A stretch of 64,000 nucleotides of DNA from Ixodes scapularis (lineage: Eukaryota > Arthropoda > Arachnida > Ixodida > Ixodidae). The notes under the pieces were generated by a model. The model worked only from the letters and a program-made list of their open reading frames with translations, did not search any database and was not told the origin of the DNA. Positions 42,757 through 54,247 of the stretch are shown here, in pieces (position 1 is the first letter of the stretch; each line of letters starts with the position of its first letter). Where the stretch lies: contig NW_024609884.1 of NCBI RefSeq assembly GCF_016920785.2, positions 36,747,035 through 36,811,034 on the forward strand. Reading direction: 5' to 3'. Both the position numbers and the translations under genes were made by a program.

Positions 42757-42986
42757 CAACACCACCTAGACAAGCAGAAGGCATCCGCACGCGTTATCAC
42801 AGTCAGATCGATTGAGTCGTGTGATTGGGCGCGAGCGCTGTGTCAGTGTTCGGCTGGGCCTCGTGTCCAATCAGTGCGTCGAAGGTCCGGCTCGGGCCCA
42901 GTAGCCGAGTTAGCGCGAACCGACTCTGATGACGTTTCATAGAGGGAGGGTAGGCCATGTGGAGGCCGTCTGTCTAGGTGGTGTTG
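42757..42986. mobile_element. 230-bp MITE
   Basis: CAACACCACCTAGACA (42757-42772) is exactly inverted at 42971-42986. CCTGTAT on the left and CCTGCAT on the right may be a 7-bp target duplication with one change. Interior is GC-rich and non-coding. Confidence 0.72.
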
Positions 42987-45799
42987 CCTGCATACGGTCA
43001 TTCTATGTTGAAAGAGAAGGCTCAGGCGTCTTGCTAAATGTAGAATCATTAGAAAGCTCGTCATGCGATGACTTGAAAGCTCAAGTCAATTATCGGTTTT
43101 AAATATAACATGAGTAAAATGGGATTTATATTAGGCTTATCCAGTTAGAAAATAGCGATTTGCGAGAGGAAACTTGAAGAATGTACAAACATAAAAGTGA
43201 TATTTCGAAAAGAATAGATAAAAATACCAAGCAGCGAAAAATGTGCCCTAGCAAGAATAATCTTGTTTGTTTAAAATATTGGCTAATTTTTTAACTATTT
43301 TATTTCTTAGCTAAAACTGAGCACGAAATAGAAGAAATACATGCTAGTTTTTTTCTTTGTATTTTTCAGCAAAATGTTACGAGACACTATCGCCGAATCA
43401 GACGCTGAAATCGGGAAGAATGTCCTATTCAGAGTACACGGCGTTTTTCAAACATTGGTCTTCGTATTTGTCGGGCGGTCCCTTACGTAGAATCTATATA
43501 CGTCTCTTCGCGATATGCGGGCAACCGGTCTTCGACATTCCAGTCTATTTCTCTCGGCACGACGCACTATGCCAAATATATCCAAAAGTGTCAGTCTGAT
43601 GTTTTCTGGTTGCGAAGAGACTACTAAAATGTATTTGCCCCTTTTCGCTTTCGTTTTTCCTCAGTCTCGGGTTCTGTAAAAATGAACAGTCACCAGTCCA
43701 TTTGTTTTCGGGCATTTTATTGGATAAAACATTGGCTATCCCGTTCAATCCTCTTGTACACGACCCTGACAGGCAATATGATCCGAAAAGAAGAAAATGG
43801 GGATGATATTTCCTTTCCTTTTATCAGAGCCACGATTCGGACCTCTTCAGGGTATAATAAAACGGACTTTCCCCGATCAACTATTTGGCCTCCCCGTGTT
43901 TCTGCCATCCGCGCCTTTCAGGGGGACGTCTCATGTGGTCAGCACTCAATGTCCAAGTGAACGACCGTATACCACCATTGCCAGGCGTCACACGCGACAA
44001 CAAGTGGTTGTTTCAAACCTCCCAAACACAAGAAATGTGGTGTGTTTTTCTTCCGGGTAATCGAGGCGACGTCCCCAAAAATTCGTCGAACGAACGTGCG
44101 ACCTGTGTCGTGTCTCCCCCCCCCCCCCCCAACGCGAGATTCCCTCCACCCTGCCGGGGCGGGGGCGCCATCCGGCGGACGCACTTGCGCCCACGCTGTG
44201 CATGACGCCGCGTGTGGACTTTGGCAGCGAACACGTTAAAGGGGCATTCGCTTAATTAAGCCACGCCAAAGGCCTGAAAGCCTGCAGTTCCCCTTAATGG
44301 CGCCACGATCAATACCAGAGCCGCACTTAACCCTTTTGGCCTCGAAAGGACTCCTCCGGGTACAATTCTTATCGCAGACGGTTGACAGCTAGGCTTAATG
44401 TCTCTGAATTTGTAATGCCCGACTCTTTGCCGCCCTGTGCCCGCTGCCTTGGCCCGGCTGCTCTGGACTGTTTTATGGATTTAATTGGAGATTGCCCCTG
44501 AGGAGGAAGAATGCCTCCCGCGTTCATCTTTTATTGGTTTTAGGGGTTTGCTTTTCGGTTTCACTCGTTTTTAGCCTGGCGCGAAACAATGCCCAGAGGA
44601 CCGAGCTGAAGTGTAGATATTAGGCCACTGCTTTTAGGCGAGAATTCTTTCGAGGGATAAATAATTAAAGCAATCCCACCTACGTCTCCCAACCCGCCAA
44701 CTCTCTTTGTGCTAACCAACATCGTGTGTGCTTTTTCTATTTTTTTTTTTAAGGAAAACCTTTTTCATCTGTTTGCTAGAAAAGCTTTGCCTAAAATAAA
44801 ATAATAAAACGAGAAGGACAACTTACACGCATTTGCGCGCTAGATGGAATGCGGAAAACAAGTTGTACACGACGACAAGCGATAATTTCACATTAAATTC
44901 GGACAGTAGCATGCTAGAGTAGAGTAGATAATTCCGAAATGGCTCGCTTTTCTTTCTTCGCCGCGTTAAGTATAGGGAGGCGTCTTTTTATATTCACTAC
45001 ACGACAAAAGCGGCAGAAAACGTGTCTGGCAAGATAAAAGAAAAAACTTCCAGACTCCGGGAGAGGTGAGACGGACTATATTTATTCATCATGCTATTCT
45101 TCCGACTTCTGTCTCCCTATTTTGTCAACAAGTTGTTAATTTATTTGAAATCGTAATGGAAACGAAATCCACGTAGAAGCCATTAGGTTCGCACGTGTTA
45201 CGCAGAGGTTTTTCGAATTTGTGAAAAATAATTTCTCCTAGGCCTTCAAAAATTCTTAAATATGGGATTACATAACTTTACCTGGTTCTTTCATGCCTGG
45301 ACCTTGCATGTAACACTTAATTGTAACTGACTAGCTTTTTTATGCAACCTGTACTACATATCGTGCACATAAAATAAACATACCGGTCAATATATTTATT
45401 AGGGCTGGGCGATTGATCGATTAAACTTTCGATTTTTCAATTAGAGCTTTAACAAAGACAATTAAAGGTAAACAAAGACAAAAATAAGTATTATTTTTTT
45501 TATTATTTTCGTGTTCTCCATCGCCAAAAGGCAAACACTATTCTGTTCGTCGGCATGAAACTCAGAAGTAACGACATCATCCATCATGGTTAAGCCAGGG
45601 CTGGTTCCAATTTGAAGTCCATCTCTAATTTCCAAATTGTTTCTAGCATGCTGAAGTAGCATGCTAGGGGGCATACTGACAAGTTCAAACTCCGCTTTAA
45701 CTGGCTTGCTATGGGTGGAAAAACGCTTATGTATGATTCTGCAACTGACCGCGTTGTTGAATGCGCCCGATAGCAGTCAAGGTTTCCTATCGAACTTCG
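42987..45799. other. Intergenic DNA
   Basis: Nothing recognised as coding. There is a C15 run at 44116-44130 in a GC-rich patch, a low-redundancy block at 44230-44650 similar in character to those at 37-42 kb, and AT-rich DNA from 44700 on. Confidence 0.35.
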
Positions 45800-46420
45800 T
45801 AAAATTAAACTAGAAGGAATTGTTCTTATAGTTATAAACTGTCGTAGTATTAAGAAAAAAAGAGACGAATTTGCTCATCCGATGGCCGTCATTAATCCTG
45901 ATATAGCTATTGGAACAGAATCGTGGTTGGGCGACATCAGTTGCGATTCAGAAAGATTTTCTTCTAATTTCAGCGTCTACCGTAAAGAACGTAATTCACG
46001 CGGAGGTGGCATTTTTGTTCTTGTATTCTCATTGAAAATCAAATCAAGAGCATTGAATTACATGCATTACAGTTTAATGACCCTTTATGTGGAGCTGTCT
46101 TGTGGAAGATAAAATTGGAGAACGTAATGCAGCTAGCCGATGGGTCTTTTTGCAGGCCTCCGGGAATCAGTGATACGAAACCACTCGACGTGTTATCTGT
46201 TGCTTTATCTGTGTTAGTGTCTGACCACGTAATCTTGGGCGGTGACTTCATTCTTCTTAATATCGACTCGTCAAATAAACCTCCCACTTCACTTCGCGAA
46301 TCTGGTCTTTACTCCACTTTTGAAGCTATAATTAGCGAAAATTTGCTTTGTCAATTTGTAAACGCTCCCACGAGATATGCTGGATCAAGCTAATCGACTT
46401 GAGAAATTGTGCTTTGCAAG
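45800..46420 (+). pseudogene. LINE endonuclease fragment
   Basis: Frames read IVINCRSIKKKRDEFAH, then INPDIAIGTESWLGD, FSVYRKERNSRGGGIFVLV (about 45890-46025), and after a frame change VILGGDFILLNID, SGLYSTFEAIISENLLCQFV and NAPTR (about 46225-46375). This is the apurinic-endonuclease-like domain of a CR1/L2/Jockey-group LINE: 'TESWL', 'RGGG', 'GGDF-LP-IDW' and 'PTR' in order. At least one frameshift lies near 46100-46200. No reverse transcriptase follows. The upstream edge is uncertain. Confidence 0.75.
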
Positions 46421-46692
46421 AACCATGCATTCGTTCGGTCGATTATTATATCTGCATGTATTTTGGAAGAAGTCACAGGCCAGACATACCGTTCCATCAG
46501 TCTGTGCATTTTACACTGAAATTCCTTATCCACGGCTATAATTTGTCAGTTGCATGGTGGCTTCGACGACAGATTTTCATCTACGCAAGCCTCAAAACAG
46601 CCGGGCTCAACAGAACGTAGGTCAGCGCTGGAAGAATCCTGCAAGCTTGGCAGCTGCAACGGAGCTCTAGAAGGCTTCTTAGCAAGTACCGC
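46421..46692. other. Intergenic DNA
   Basis: May include the eroded continuation of the LINE fragment (similarity fades after the PTR motif). Confidence 0.3.
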
Positions 46693-46960
46693 TGCACTCT
46701 TAGAAAAAAAGGGAGTCAGGTGGAGTCAAATGCGCTTTTGACTCCCCATTTTCGCGTGATGGCGTTGAGGTACTCCATCTGGCAGCAAAAAGGAGTCTGA
46801 TGCGGTTCGGACTCCCTCAAAAGCACTGGAGTCAAATGAGAATAGTAACTGCCTGAACTCAAGTGACCCCACTTGGCACGCAGGGAGTCATCTGATTCTA
46901 TGAGGTTGGTAGAGTCAGCGTGACAGAGTCTCGCCTCCAGAGTCAAATGACCCCGTTTTC
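46693..46960. repeat. CACTCT element with GANTC-rich body, copy 1
   Basis: Starts GCACTCTTAGAAAAAAAGGG, like the terminus of the MITE at 33905. The body contains ten GAGTC/GACTC cores in about 260 bp, for example GGAGTCAAATG twice and AGAGTCAAATG once. I cannot locate the right terminus. Confidence 0.5.
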
Positions 46961-48384
46961 AAGTCGCGTGAACATTAGACAATTTGACGTGTTTGCAAGA
47001 ACGATATCACCTTTTAGGGCAAGGTATTTCCATGCACTCTAGTCACATACAACTCCCCATGTTTGTTTAGACAGAAGAAAGAAACCAGCGTGGCGTAGGC
47101 ATTTTATTCGACATGTCTTAATTACATTACCCACACGCGCCTTTGACTTTTTTTCTTCTCTCATATTTACTCAGGTAAATGTTTGCGGCTCGCTCCAAGA
47201 AAGCCGGCCCAATGCACAAGGTAAATGGTAGTGCTGTGCTCTATGGCCAGAAATCCGCAAAAAAGGCATATGAATTATTAGGAGACACTAATTTGTAACG
47301 GATAAATCGGGGGTCAGCTCACCGCAACTTCATTTTGAAATCAATCCCGGAAGATGTTTGCTGATGTCTGTACACAATTAAGAGCACGCACTATGTCACA
47401 GTTATTCCGCTGTCGCCCATGCTTTGCCTAAGCGCATGACACCACACACAGCACACGAATCCCCCGGAGGTCCGGTGATGAATGCGGTCGTTGAAGATCT
47501 CTTCGGTATCGATGACTGCTTCTGGGGCGCGCGCAAAGCCGATGAAACGAAGGTCCGAGATTGGCGGAAGCGCGGGAGCCTACGCTTAGGAGAGCATTGC
47601 GTATTCATCGGCATGTCACATTCGGCAGCTTCAAGCAACAAGCAGAGGTGGAGGAAACGCTGTAAACTCTGCCCATGCATGTCCCGTTCCCAGCTTCATG
47701 CCCTGTCTTCCCGAGAAAGTAAAAACATCCCGACAATGCCGCAGATGTCGTACACTGTCTCCCCGAATTCTCTCGGAAGCCTCCTCCTCTCCTTGACTTA
47801 TGCCCTCTCCTCTTGCCGTACTCGTCCCTTTTGTGTTCCCCAGTAAAATTTTCCGAGCCGTCAAAAAAAAAAAAAAAAAAAAACTGGTTTGTTGGTGGCG
47901 TTGGAGGGTCGCTAAAACGCTTCGGGATATGTAAAAAATGGCCGACCTTGCGTTCACCAAGCCATGCTCTGCCAATCTTAGAGGCGCCGTCACTAATAGG
48001 TTAAATTTTGCTCCCTCCTGCGCTTTTTGTTGGAACATAAACATTCATTTGTATTTTTTTTCGTTTTCTTTTCTTGCTGGCTTCGAAGGGATCTTCTATT
48101 TTTATAATATTTCGAGCCTATAGACGCTTTACACACGCGCCAGAATACAGCCGTCATTGCTGACCTTCTCTTGTTTTACCGAGATACCGACCCACTGAAA
48201 TTGGTGTGGACGAGCCTCCACAAAAGCCAGTGCTGGGGAGAAAGGCAGAATAAAATCTAAGATGGCGATAGCATGGCCTGCTGTGGTAATAATGAAGTGA
48301 AGTAAACGTAATAAGGGGGAAAAAACTGAAGGTCAGTTATGGCGGTGCCCATGCACAGCTGCTGCAAAACTTCTATACGTGATG
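46961..48384. other. Intergenic DNA
   Basis: Open frames at 47402-47846 on both strands show no known motif. An A20 run lies at about 47863-47883. Nothing else recognised. Confidence 0.35.
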
Positions 48385-48882
48385 GGCAGTTTGATACTTC
48401 AGACCCATGTTACGGATAAAAAATCAGGGCGCGGGATGGCCAAAAAAACATGCTTTTCGAGCAAGGCTCGTCAAATCATGAGACGCTGGAGAAATGCAGC
48501 ATTCTGCATTAAGTCCTTATTTCGAACTCTTTTTGTTCGCCTTCCGCCCTTTGAAAAGCATACGGGAAGGGCCTTAGAAAGCACCTGGTATCGCTGCGCC
48601 GCAGCGTTCTTCCGCAACATAAAGTTCGTCTGCCTTTCTCGCCGTCACCATGGCAACGAACGCCGAATGAATAGAAGCACGCACGGTACCACCGCGTGAA
48701 GCCAGCAACAGCTGACGCCATTTTACGAACGCCGTCTGCTAGCCAAAGCCGAGCGCGGTTGATCCTGTTTTTTTTTTTTCATCCGTAACATGGGTCTAAA
48801 GTACCAAAGTGCCGATTTGTCTTCAGACAATTCCGCGTCCTGTTTTTTTATCCGTAACATGGGCCTAAAGTATCAAACTGCC
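48385..48882. mobile_element. MITE with duplicated right terminus
   Basis: Left end GGCAGTTTGATACTTCAGAC then CCATGTTACGGATAAAAAAT pairs with the inverse at the right end (ATCCGTAACATGGG, TAAAGTATCAAACTGCC). The right end occurs twice in tandem, at about 48763-48837 and 48838-48910; the repeated unit of about 73 bp includes flanking GATTTGTCTTCAGACAATTC. Confidence 0.7.
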
Positions 48883-48910
48883 GATTTGTCTTCAGACAAT
48901 TCCTCAAACG

Positions 48911-50731
48911 GCCAGCTGCCTGAAGTGCAATTTCTCAATTAGGTCAGTTTGCGCTAAGCCAATAGTTGTGACAAGAGGACACCCGTGAAATTTGGTTGAT
49001 CATGACATTCGTGAGCGTTATCTCAAGAAAAGAAAAACTAAATAATGCGCAACTACGAAAAAAGAAACATTGTGAAAAAATAGTATGGAAACTTCCATTG
49101 CTACAACTTATGGCCAACTCCTAAAAATAATTGTTGGTGGTGCTTTCTCATCAACCATAGGAAACTGCGAAAATCGTCCTCCAACGTCAGGCTCGATTTA
49201 GGGAACACACTCGCTTGCCCTGGTTGCATTACGAAACTTTAGAAAGATTACGCGCTGTCTTTATAATTCGCAATAGTGATATGTGAACTTGCAACAGACG
49301 CGTAACTAACATTAGAATGGGTCCTTGAGAAACCCTTGCGTGACACAAATGCTAAGTGCGGACACGCACCCGGGAAACCATGTGAAAATTGGGTATTCAG
49401 TTGTGGGAATCCCCCACAGTACATAGGAAATTTCTCCGACTATACGAAATTTCCCCGACTAAATAATAAAAACTAAATATCAGTATTTCCTTTGTGAGAC
49501 GCTCCATATTTATTTTGCAATTTTTCATCAAGTACCCAAGCGGAATGCTTTTGCGATTTCTTTGGTCCGCGAATTCACTTTGTGAATTTTTCTATCGTGA
49601 AAATTGTTTTAAACCAATTAAGAACATATGTTGTGAAAGAACCTAGCGTTATTTGGCCTACGGCGTGTCGATGTATCGCATTATGACTTTGGTCCACAGT
49701 GTATTACGAAAAGCTATAGCCAAAAAGAAAACATCGCTTCTGGAACCCGTGGGATCTCTGTTTTCTTTGGTGCTGCCCCCGACGACCGAACTTGCCAACC
49801 GTCCCCTGTCTAGTATCGTCCATACTTTCTATTTCATAAGTCATTAAAAATAAAAGCATGCACAGAGCGTTCCGTAAGAAGGGATTACTGTGAAACTAGC
49901 ATCGCCACTGCTGACAATATGAGCTACAACAGCCACGCGTGCTTATATAGAGCATCTACTAGCAAGAGGTTTTGTTCCAGACAAGGGCTAGAATGCAAAG
50001 TTTGGACGTCGTTATTCGAACTATTTTGCAAATAGAAAGATAGTGCAGCTTCCCGGAATCTCAGGAGCAGCAAAAACTAGACCAAGTGTTGTATTTATTG
50101 TCCGCGGCGTACGTGTGCATGCAATTCACAGGCGATTTTAACCGGCAAGCGACACTTTCATTGAAAGTTACCTCAATCACATTTGGGTTTCTGTAGAAAC
50201 ACAACATCTCCAGATCCTCTTTTATAGAGCTATTTTTCATAAAAAGGTTCTTTGTCCTCGTGATACAGATACTAAGAAGTAAGCTATCTGCAAGTGAAGC
50301 TAGAATACACTCAGATGCTAACTTGTATAAGCGGAGGCAAGATCAGTAGTGTGGACACCTGAATTCGCTTCTGCAGATACATAACAGATAACTGGATGAA
50401 ATAACTGTCAGAGTGTGACTTTTTTTTGTTACGTCCTTATTCGGTTAAACATTGTGAGCCTTCCTTGGAACTCATAATCGGCAAGGCAGCCACCTCGCGG
50501 ATTGCATAATGGGAGAGAATGATTATGATACCTGATATAGCAAAAAAACAAAATATGTTTATTAAACCCCAATTTTCATTCATTTTAATCCATCTTTTTG
50601 TTCCTATAGACCAACGGCAAACGCCGGTGAAATCGATTACTAACAACATGTTTTTTAGATACCATTTTATTGACCAACTTCTTGCAGCAAGTACAATTTG
50701 AGCATAATCATGTCAGCAGTGGGCACATCTT
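48911..50731. other. Intergenic DNA
   Basis: AT-rich; a short tandem repeat AAATTTCYCCGACTA occurs twice near 49428-49462. No gene recognised. Confidence 0.35.
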
Positions 50732-51378
50732 TTAAAGGGCGCGTAATAGGTGTTTGATGACGTGTATTTGTGCTCATGTATAATCTAGTAGCCGCCCAAT
50801 AATATGCACTGCAATTTTAAGATGGCAAAGGCGCTTATTGAGCCCGTTACCCTAGAAATACGCGCGAGCTATATTTTCCTTTGCATTCTTCTGCGCGAGT
50901 GATGTGTGCGCTCGCCTGCTTCCCGGAGCGTGCGCTTACGATGCTCGCGAAATCCTTTTTTGTTTCGATCACATGTTCACATAACACACATTCTGCGATT
51001 TGTTATCATCTCTGGGACGCGATTATGCTTTGTAGTATTTCCAACACCCACGATGCGACATTAGGTATTTACGACGGCGCAGCTGAGGCAACAACTGTGG
51101 AAGGAGCTAAAACGATCCGAGAGGCAGCGCGCGTGCGGAACACTCCACGCAGCAAACCATTGCTCGCGGTTGGCCGACAAGTGCCGTTCGTCGTTCGGCC
51201 ATGTTCGGCAATGATTCTGGTTCTGCGATATTCGCAAAAAAAAATTTTGATCATATTTTTATTAGAGAAAAAGGCGGCTCATGATGGTAATTTTTGGATT
51301 TTCAGGATGCTTAGGGCCCGCAGAATTAGTTGTGACCATGTAAAGACGGTTTGCAAAACCTTCTTAGTGCCCCTTTAA
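50732..51378. mobile_element. TTAA-flanked MITE, element D
   Basis: TTAA at 50732-50735 and 51375-51378. Termini AGGGCGCGTAATAGG and, inverted, AGGGGCACTAAGAAGG agree at most positions and resemble element C (AGGGGCACTGACA). The internal frame of 165 residues has no known motif and ends exactly at the terminus, so it is a chance frame. Inferred piggyBac-like. Confidence 0.62.
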
Positions 51379-51638
51379 AGTAAGAAATGAGGAATTAGAA
51401 ATTAGTTAACTATACTATCTTCTTACTCAGATACAAGCTCGCTGCCATCAGCAGTAATACATTAACTCATCTCTAACATGGCATTGCATAACGCGATGTA
51501 TGGGTGGTTTTTAAAGATCCAACATTCTCAGTAAAGAAAACTTGCGTTAGGAGACTTTAATGTTCCCATTAGTTTATTTCTCTTGAAGGCCTCTATGAAC
51601 GAGGTTACTCGTGCAATTAGGCGGAAGATTAAGATATA
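51379..51638. other. Intergenic DNA
   Basis: Short AT-rich spacer, nothing recognised. Confidence 0.3.
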
Positions 51639-51812
51639 CAGTCGAATCTCATTAATTCAAAATTTCTTAATTAAAACTTGCAGATAATTCAAACTAGCAT
51701 GCAGGTCCCATCCTATGCGTCTTCATGGGAGGAAACTCCAGGTAATTCAAACTTTGCTTTATTTAAACAAATTTTCAGTACCCCTCGAATTTGAATTAAC
51801 GAGATTCGACCA
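51639..51812. mobile_element. 174-bp Tigger/pogo-like MITE
   Basis: CAGTCGAATCTCATTAATTC at the left pairs with GAATTAACGAGATTCGACC at the right, and TA flanks both sides (51637-51638, 51813-51814). CAGT-type termini with a TA duplication are typical of Tigger/pogo elements of the Tc1-mariner superfamily. TAATTCAAACT recurs inside. Non-coding. Confidence 0.75.
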
Positions 51813-52057
51813 TATTTCTAATTAGTCACGATATGCATATAGTTCTAATTAGAATGTTGCTTGGAATAATCGACAACTACGAAGTCTGTAAATTCTAGAA
51901 AGATTGGATGCATGTGCGTCGCTTTCTGGGTCCCTTAAATATGTCAAAAAGCGGCACGCCAGCGCTTTTTTTAAGTTTGTTATCACCCCCTTTTTAGCTC
52001 CACCAGCGTTCCGCCCGTTCCAGAAGTAATAGCTTGCGCGCAGCATTACGCTACATA

Positions 52058-52259
52058 GATGCCCTAGATATTTATGAAATTTACGGATTTACTGGTTTTT
52101 GATGATGCCCAGCAATCTTTTGCTTAGAAATATATGTCTGCTGTTACTTATTAAAATGTTAATTAAGAACTGTATGATAATTATCCGCTTATTTGCACAA
52201 ACAAGCTCGTTCCTAGTGTCCGCCATGTCAGGCAGGCTAATTGCAAAATTAAAAGTGTC
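52058..52259. mobile_element. Fold-back MITE family FB-A, single-arm diverged copy
   Basis: TTTTTGATGATGCCCAGCAA, ATATATGTCTGCTG, TTAAAATGTTAATTAAGAAC follow the order of the right arm of the elements at 5377 and 27629. Divergence is high and the left arm is missing. Confidence 0.5.
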
Positions 52260-52660
52260 CTAACGCAAGTTTCCTCCCGTTAAAATTCTGGACCGCCTAA
52301 GAACAGGTTGTGCATATTTGCACCACCACATCCCGAAAGGTTCGTTTCCTCCTTCGTGGTGCATGACTTCACCAGGGTTTGGTTCATTCAAATGATCAGG
52401 TGCCTCCTCCGGCAGTGTTGTTTCCACATCCCCTATAACGTGCCTGTGGTTCCGATAAACATGTTTCTTGTAGGAATCAAGACTTGCGTACATTCTTGGG
52501 CACCCATCGATGTTGCAAAGCACCTTAAGTCCCCCTCGCAGCTGTGGACATCCCGCAAAAGGAGGAAGAGCTGTAAGAAATCTCGCTGCGAAGAACTCTC
52601 ATCTTGGGCAATGGAAGTGCACACGCTGTTCCTCCATCTTCTGGCGCTGTGTACTGTTAC
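52260..52660 (-). pseudogene. C2H2 zinc-finger protein pseudogene
   Basis: From an ATG at about 52640 on the minus strand the frame reads EEQRVHFHCPR then a TGA, where a second Cys of a CPxC pair would be expected. In the next frame DFLQLFLLLRDVH gives the remainder of a finger-like unit. After a second shift the frame reads LCNIDGCPRMYASLDSYKKH followed by VYRNH, a C-x4-C-x12-H-x4-H finger, then an acidic segment (EEAPDHLNEPNPGEV) and a stop at 52260. Two small deletions explain the shifts. Such short two-finger proteins occur in large numbers in repeat-rich genomes; the function is unknown. An in-place TGA and two frameshifts within 130 codons argue that it is dead. Splicing around the defects cannot be fully excluded. 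Confidence 0.6.
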
Positions 52661-53120
52661 GGTCTCTGCGTCATAAAGAGGCCACACCTTGACTCACCGC
52701 GCTCACTACCTTGAGACGCGCATTGCTACAGCGTGAGTTGCGCCCGACGCGGCCGACGGTCTTCACGTCACCGCAGCAAAGACAGTTTTTCCCGAATCCC
52801 TTTCCTTCATCATCACGCTCACCTCGATGCGTTAACAGCCTCCACCTTACCTATTTCGTGTAGGCAGTGCAGGTTTTCTTTTCTAATTATGCACGTCACC
52901 GGGTGACATAGGTACAATGCATCGAAGGGGACGGCATCGACCTTTTAAAAACAGTATACACCAAATATTCAAACGTAAAAAAAAACGAAAAAAACATGCA
53001 GAGGAATAGAGGTAACAGGCTGTGGATGGGGAAAAACGTTAAAAGCGATAAGGCTCAATCCAAGGAACAGACCGGCGTGGATGCTACGAGACGTCCCAGC
53101 CAAGCAAGCGTCGAGTGAGC

Positions 53121-53175
53121 ATCACGTGACCCCAAGCTGCACGTGTCGCCGCGCCCAACGGGCGGGTCACGTGAT
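53121..53175. promoter_or_regulatory. Inverted pair of CACGTG E-box (CLEAR-like) motifs
   Basis: ATCACGTGACC (53121-53131) and GGTCACGTGAT (53165-53175) form an 11-bp perfect inverted repeat; CACGTG lies inside each and a near-E-box GCACGTGT sits between them. TCACGTGAC is the core bound by TFEB/MITF-type bHLH factors in animals. Confidence 0.4.
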
Positions 53176-53741
53176 ACTCTTTTTTACTGCTATTGGAATT
53201 TGGGGCTCATAGTCGTAGCGAGGGCCTCCCCGCAGTCTTTGTTTCCTTTGTTCTTTTTTCGGTCGGCTTTACGGCACCCTTACAGCCGGCCGGCACACAC
53301 TCGTTCTTTTCGTTTTGCTGAAATAGTCCGAAACATCTGTGTACAATGCGGGAAGCGTCACAAGAATGTCCCCTCCGCCTTCCTTCGTCCATTTAGGGAA
53401 GAGCGAGGGGCGGGGGTTCCTTTTGTCACTCGCCGGCGCCCGAAGCGCTCGAGAGCATGTTTTTGGAATCTGTCGGAAGCCGCCTTTTACTGCCACGCTC
53501 CCCTTCCTTCAGGCTGGTGTTGCTGAACGTGCAAACAATTTGAACTGTAATTGCCTGATTGCAAACTGTGCTCCGTCTACGAGGATCAAACTGCTTCAAT
53601 TCGTAACGTACTACCGGCCAAAGAGCGTATTCAGGGTGGTCTGAGGCACCCGTCTTGATGCATACATCTGTCCCACAGTTCGTCCGTTGCCTATGGATGC
53701 ACGTGTGCACGTACGTTCTAAAGACTAAGGTCACGCAGTAA

Positions 53742-53758
53742 CCCCCCCCCCCCCCCCC
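53742..53758 (-). repeat. C17 homopolymer (G-run on the minus strand)
   Basis: Uninterrupted run of 17 C, followed by TGCCCCCTCCCC. Confidence 0.9.
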
Positions 53759-54247
53759 TGCCCCCTCCCCTTAAAAAAAGAGCCATGCAAAAGCAAAACA
53801 CGAGCCAAGCTAGATCTGCTGAAAAAGTCCCTTTTTGTCCTTGCCTCTGTTAGTTCTCCCAAGAGGTCTGGCCCTGAGAGAAGCAGGGGTATACATTTAT
53901 ATATATTTTTTTACTAGCATTTTTTTTTTTTTTTTTTTACGGGGTGCGAACGGGAATGGGGACAGGCGCTCCAGCGTTCTAGCCACATCCTCTGAGAGCC
54001 ACGCATACGGCTTCGTTTACCATCTTGGAAGCTTCTTTTCTCCCCTCTGAGGGGAGAGAGCGGTTGTCTGTGTAAGGAGGAAGACTAATTGGAAGGGCCA
54101 AACCGTAGGAACGAACCACGACCAGTACCTACCAAAGAAGCAGCATTGCTTGCAGGGACAGCGTCTCGCTTCTCCGACACGTTGCTCTGGCGGCAGTCTT
54201 AAACTCTTGGTCTGGTGGCTTCACATTTTGCTCTTGTAAACGGAAAA

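Larger units (their letters stand above)
52661..54247. other. Intergenic DNA, possible promoter region of the downstream gene
   Basis: Includes the paired E-box motifs at 53121-53175, a C17 run at 53742-53758 and T-runs near 53918. The last 250 bp before 54248 would hold the 5' untranslated region of the split gene; I see no clear TATA box. Confidence 0.35.

Noticed and set aside
44236..44297. Possible 62-bp TTAA element (TTAAAGGGGCATTCG ... GTTCCCCTTAA)
   Set aside because: Only about five terminal bases pair; too short and too weak next to the clear TTAA elements.
45399..45680. GGGCTGGGCGATT terminus resembling a hAT-type end
   Set aside because: No inverse partner or target duplication found within several kilobases.
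47402..47846. Overlapping frames of 92 and 140 codons on opposite strands
   Set aside because: GC-rich overlap producing frames on both strands, without motif or splice context.
50881..51378. 165-codon open frame
   Set aside because: It lies wholly inside TTAA element D and ends at the terminus; composition is non-protein-like.
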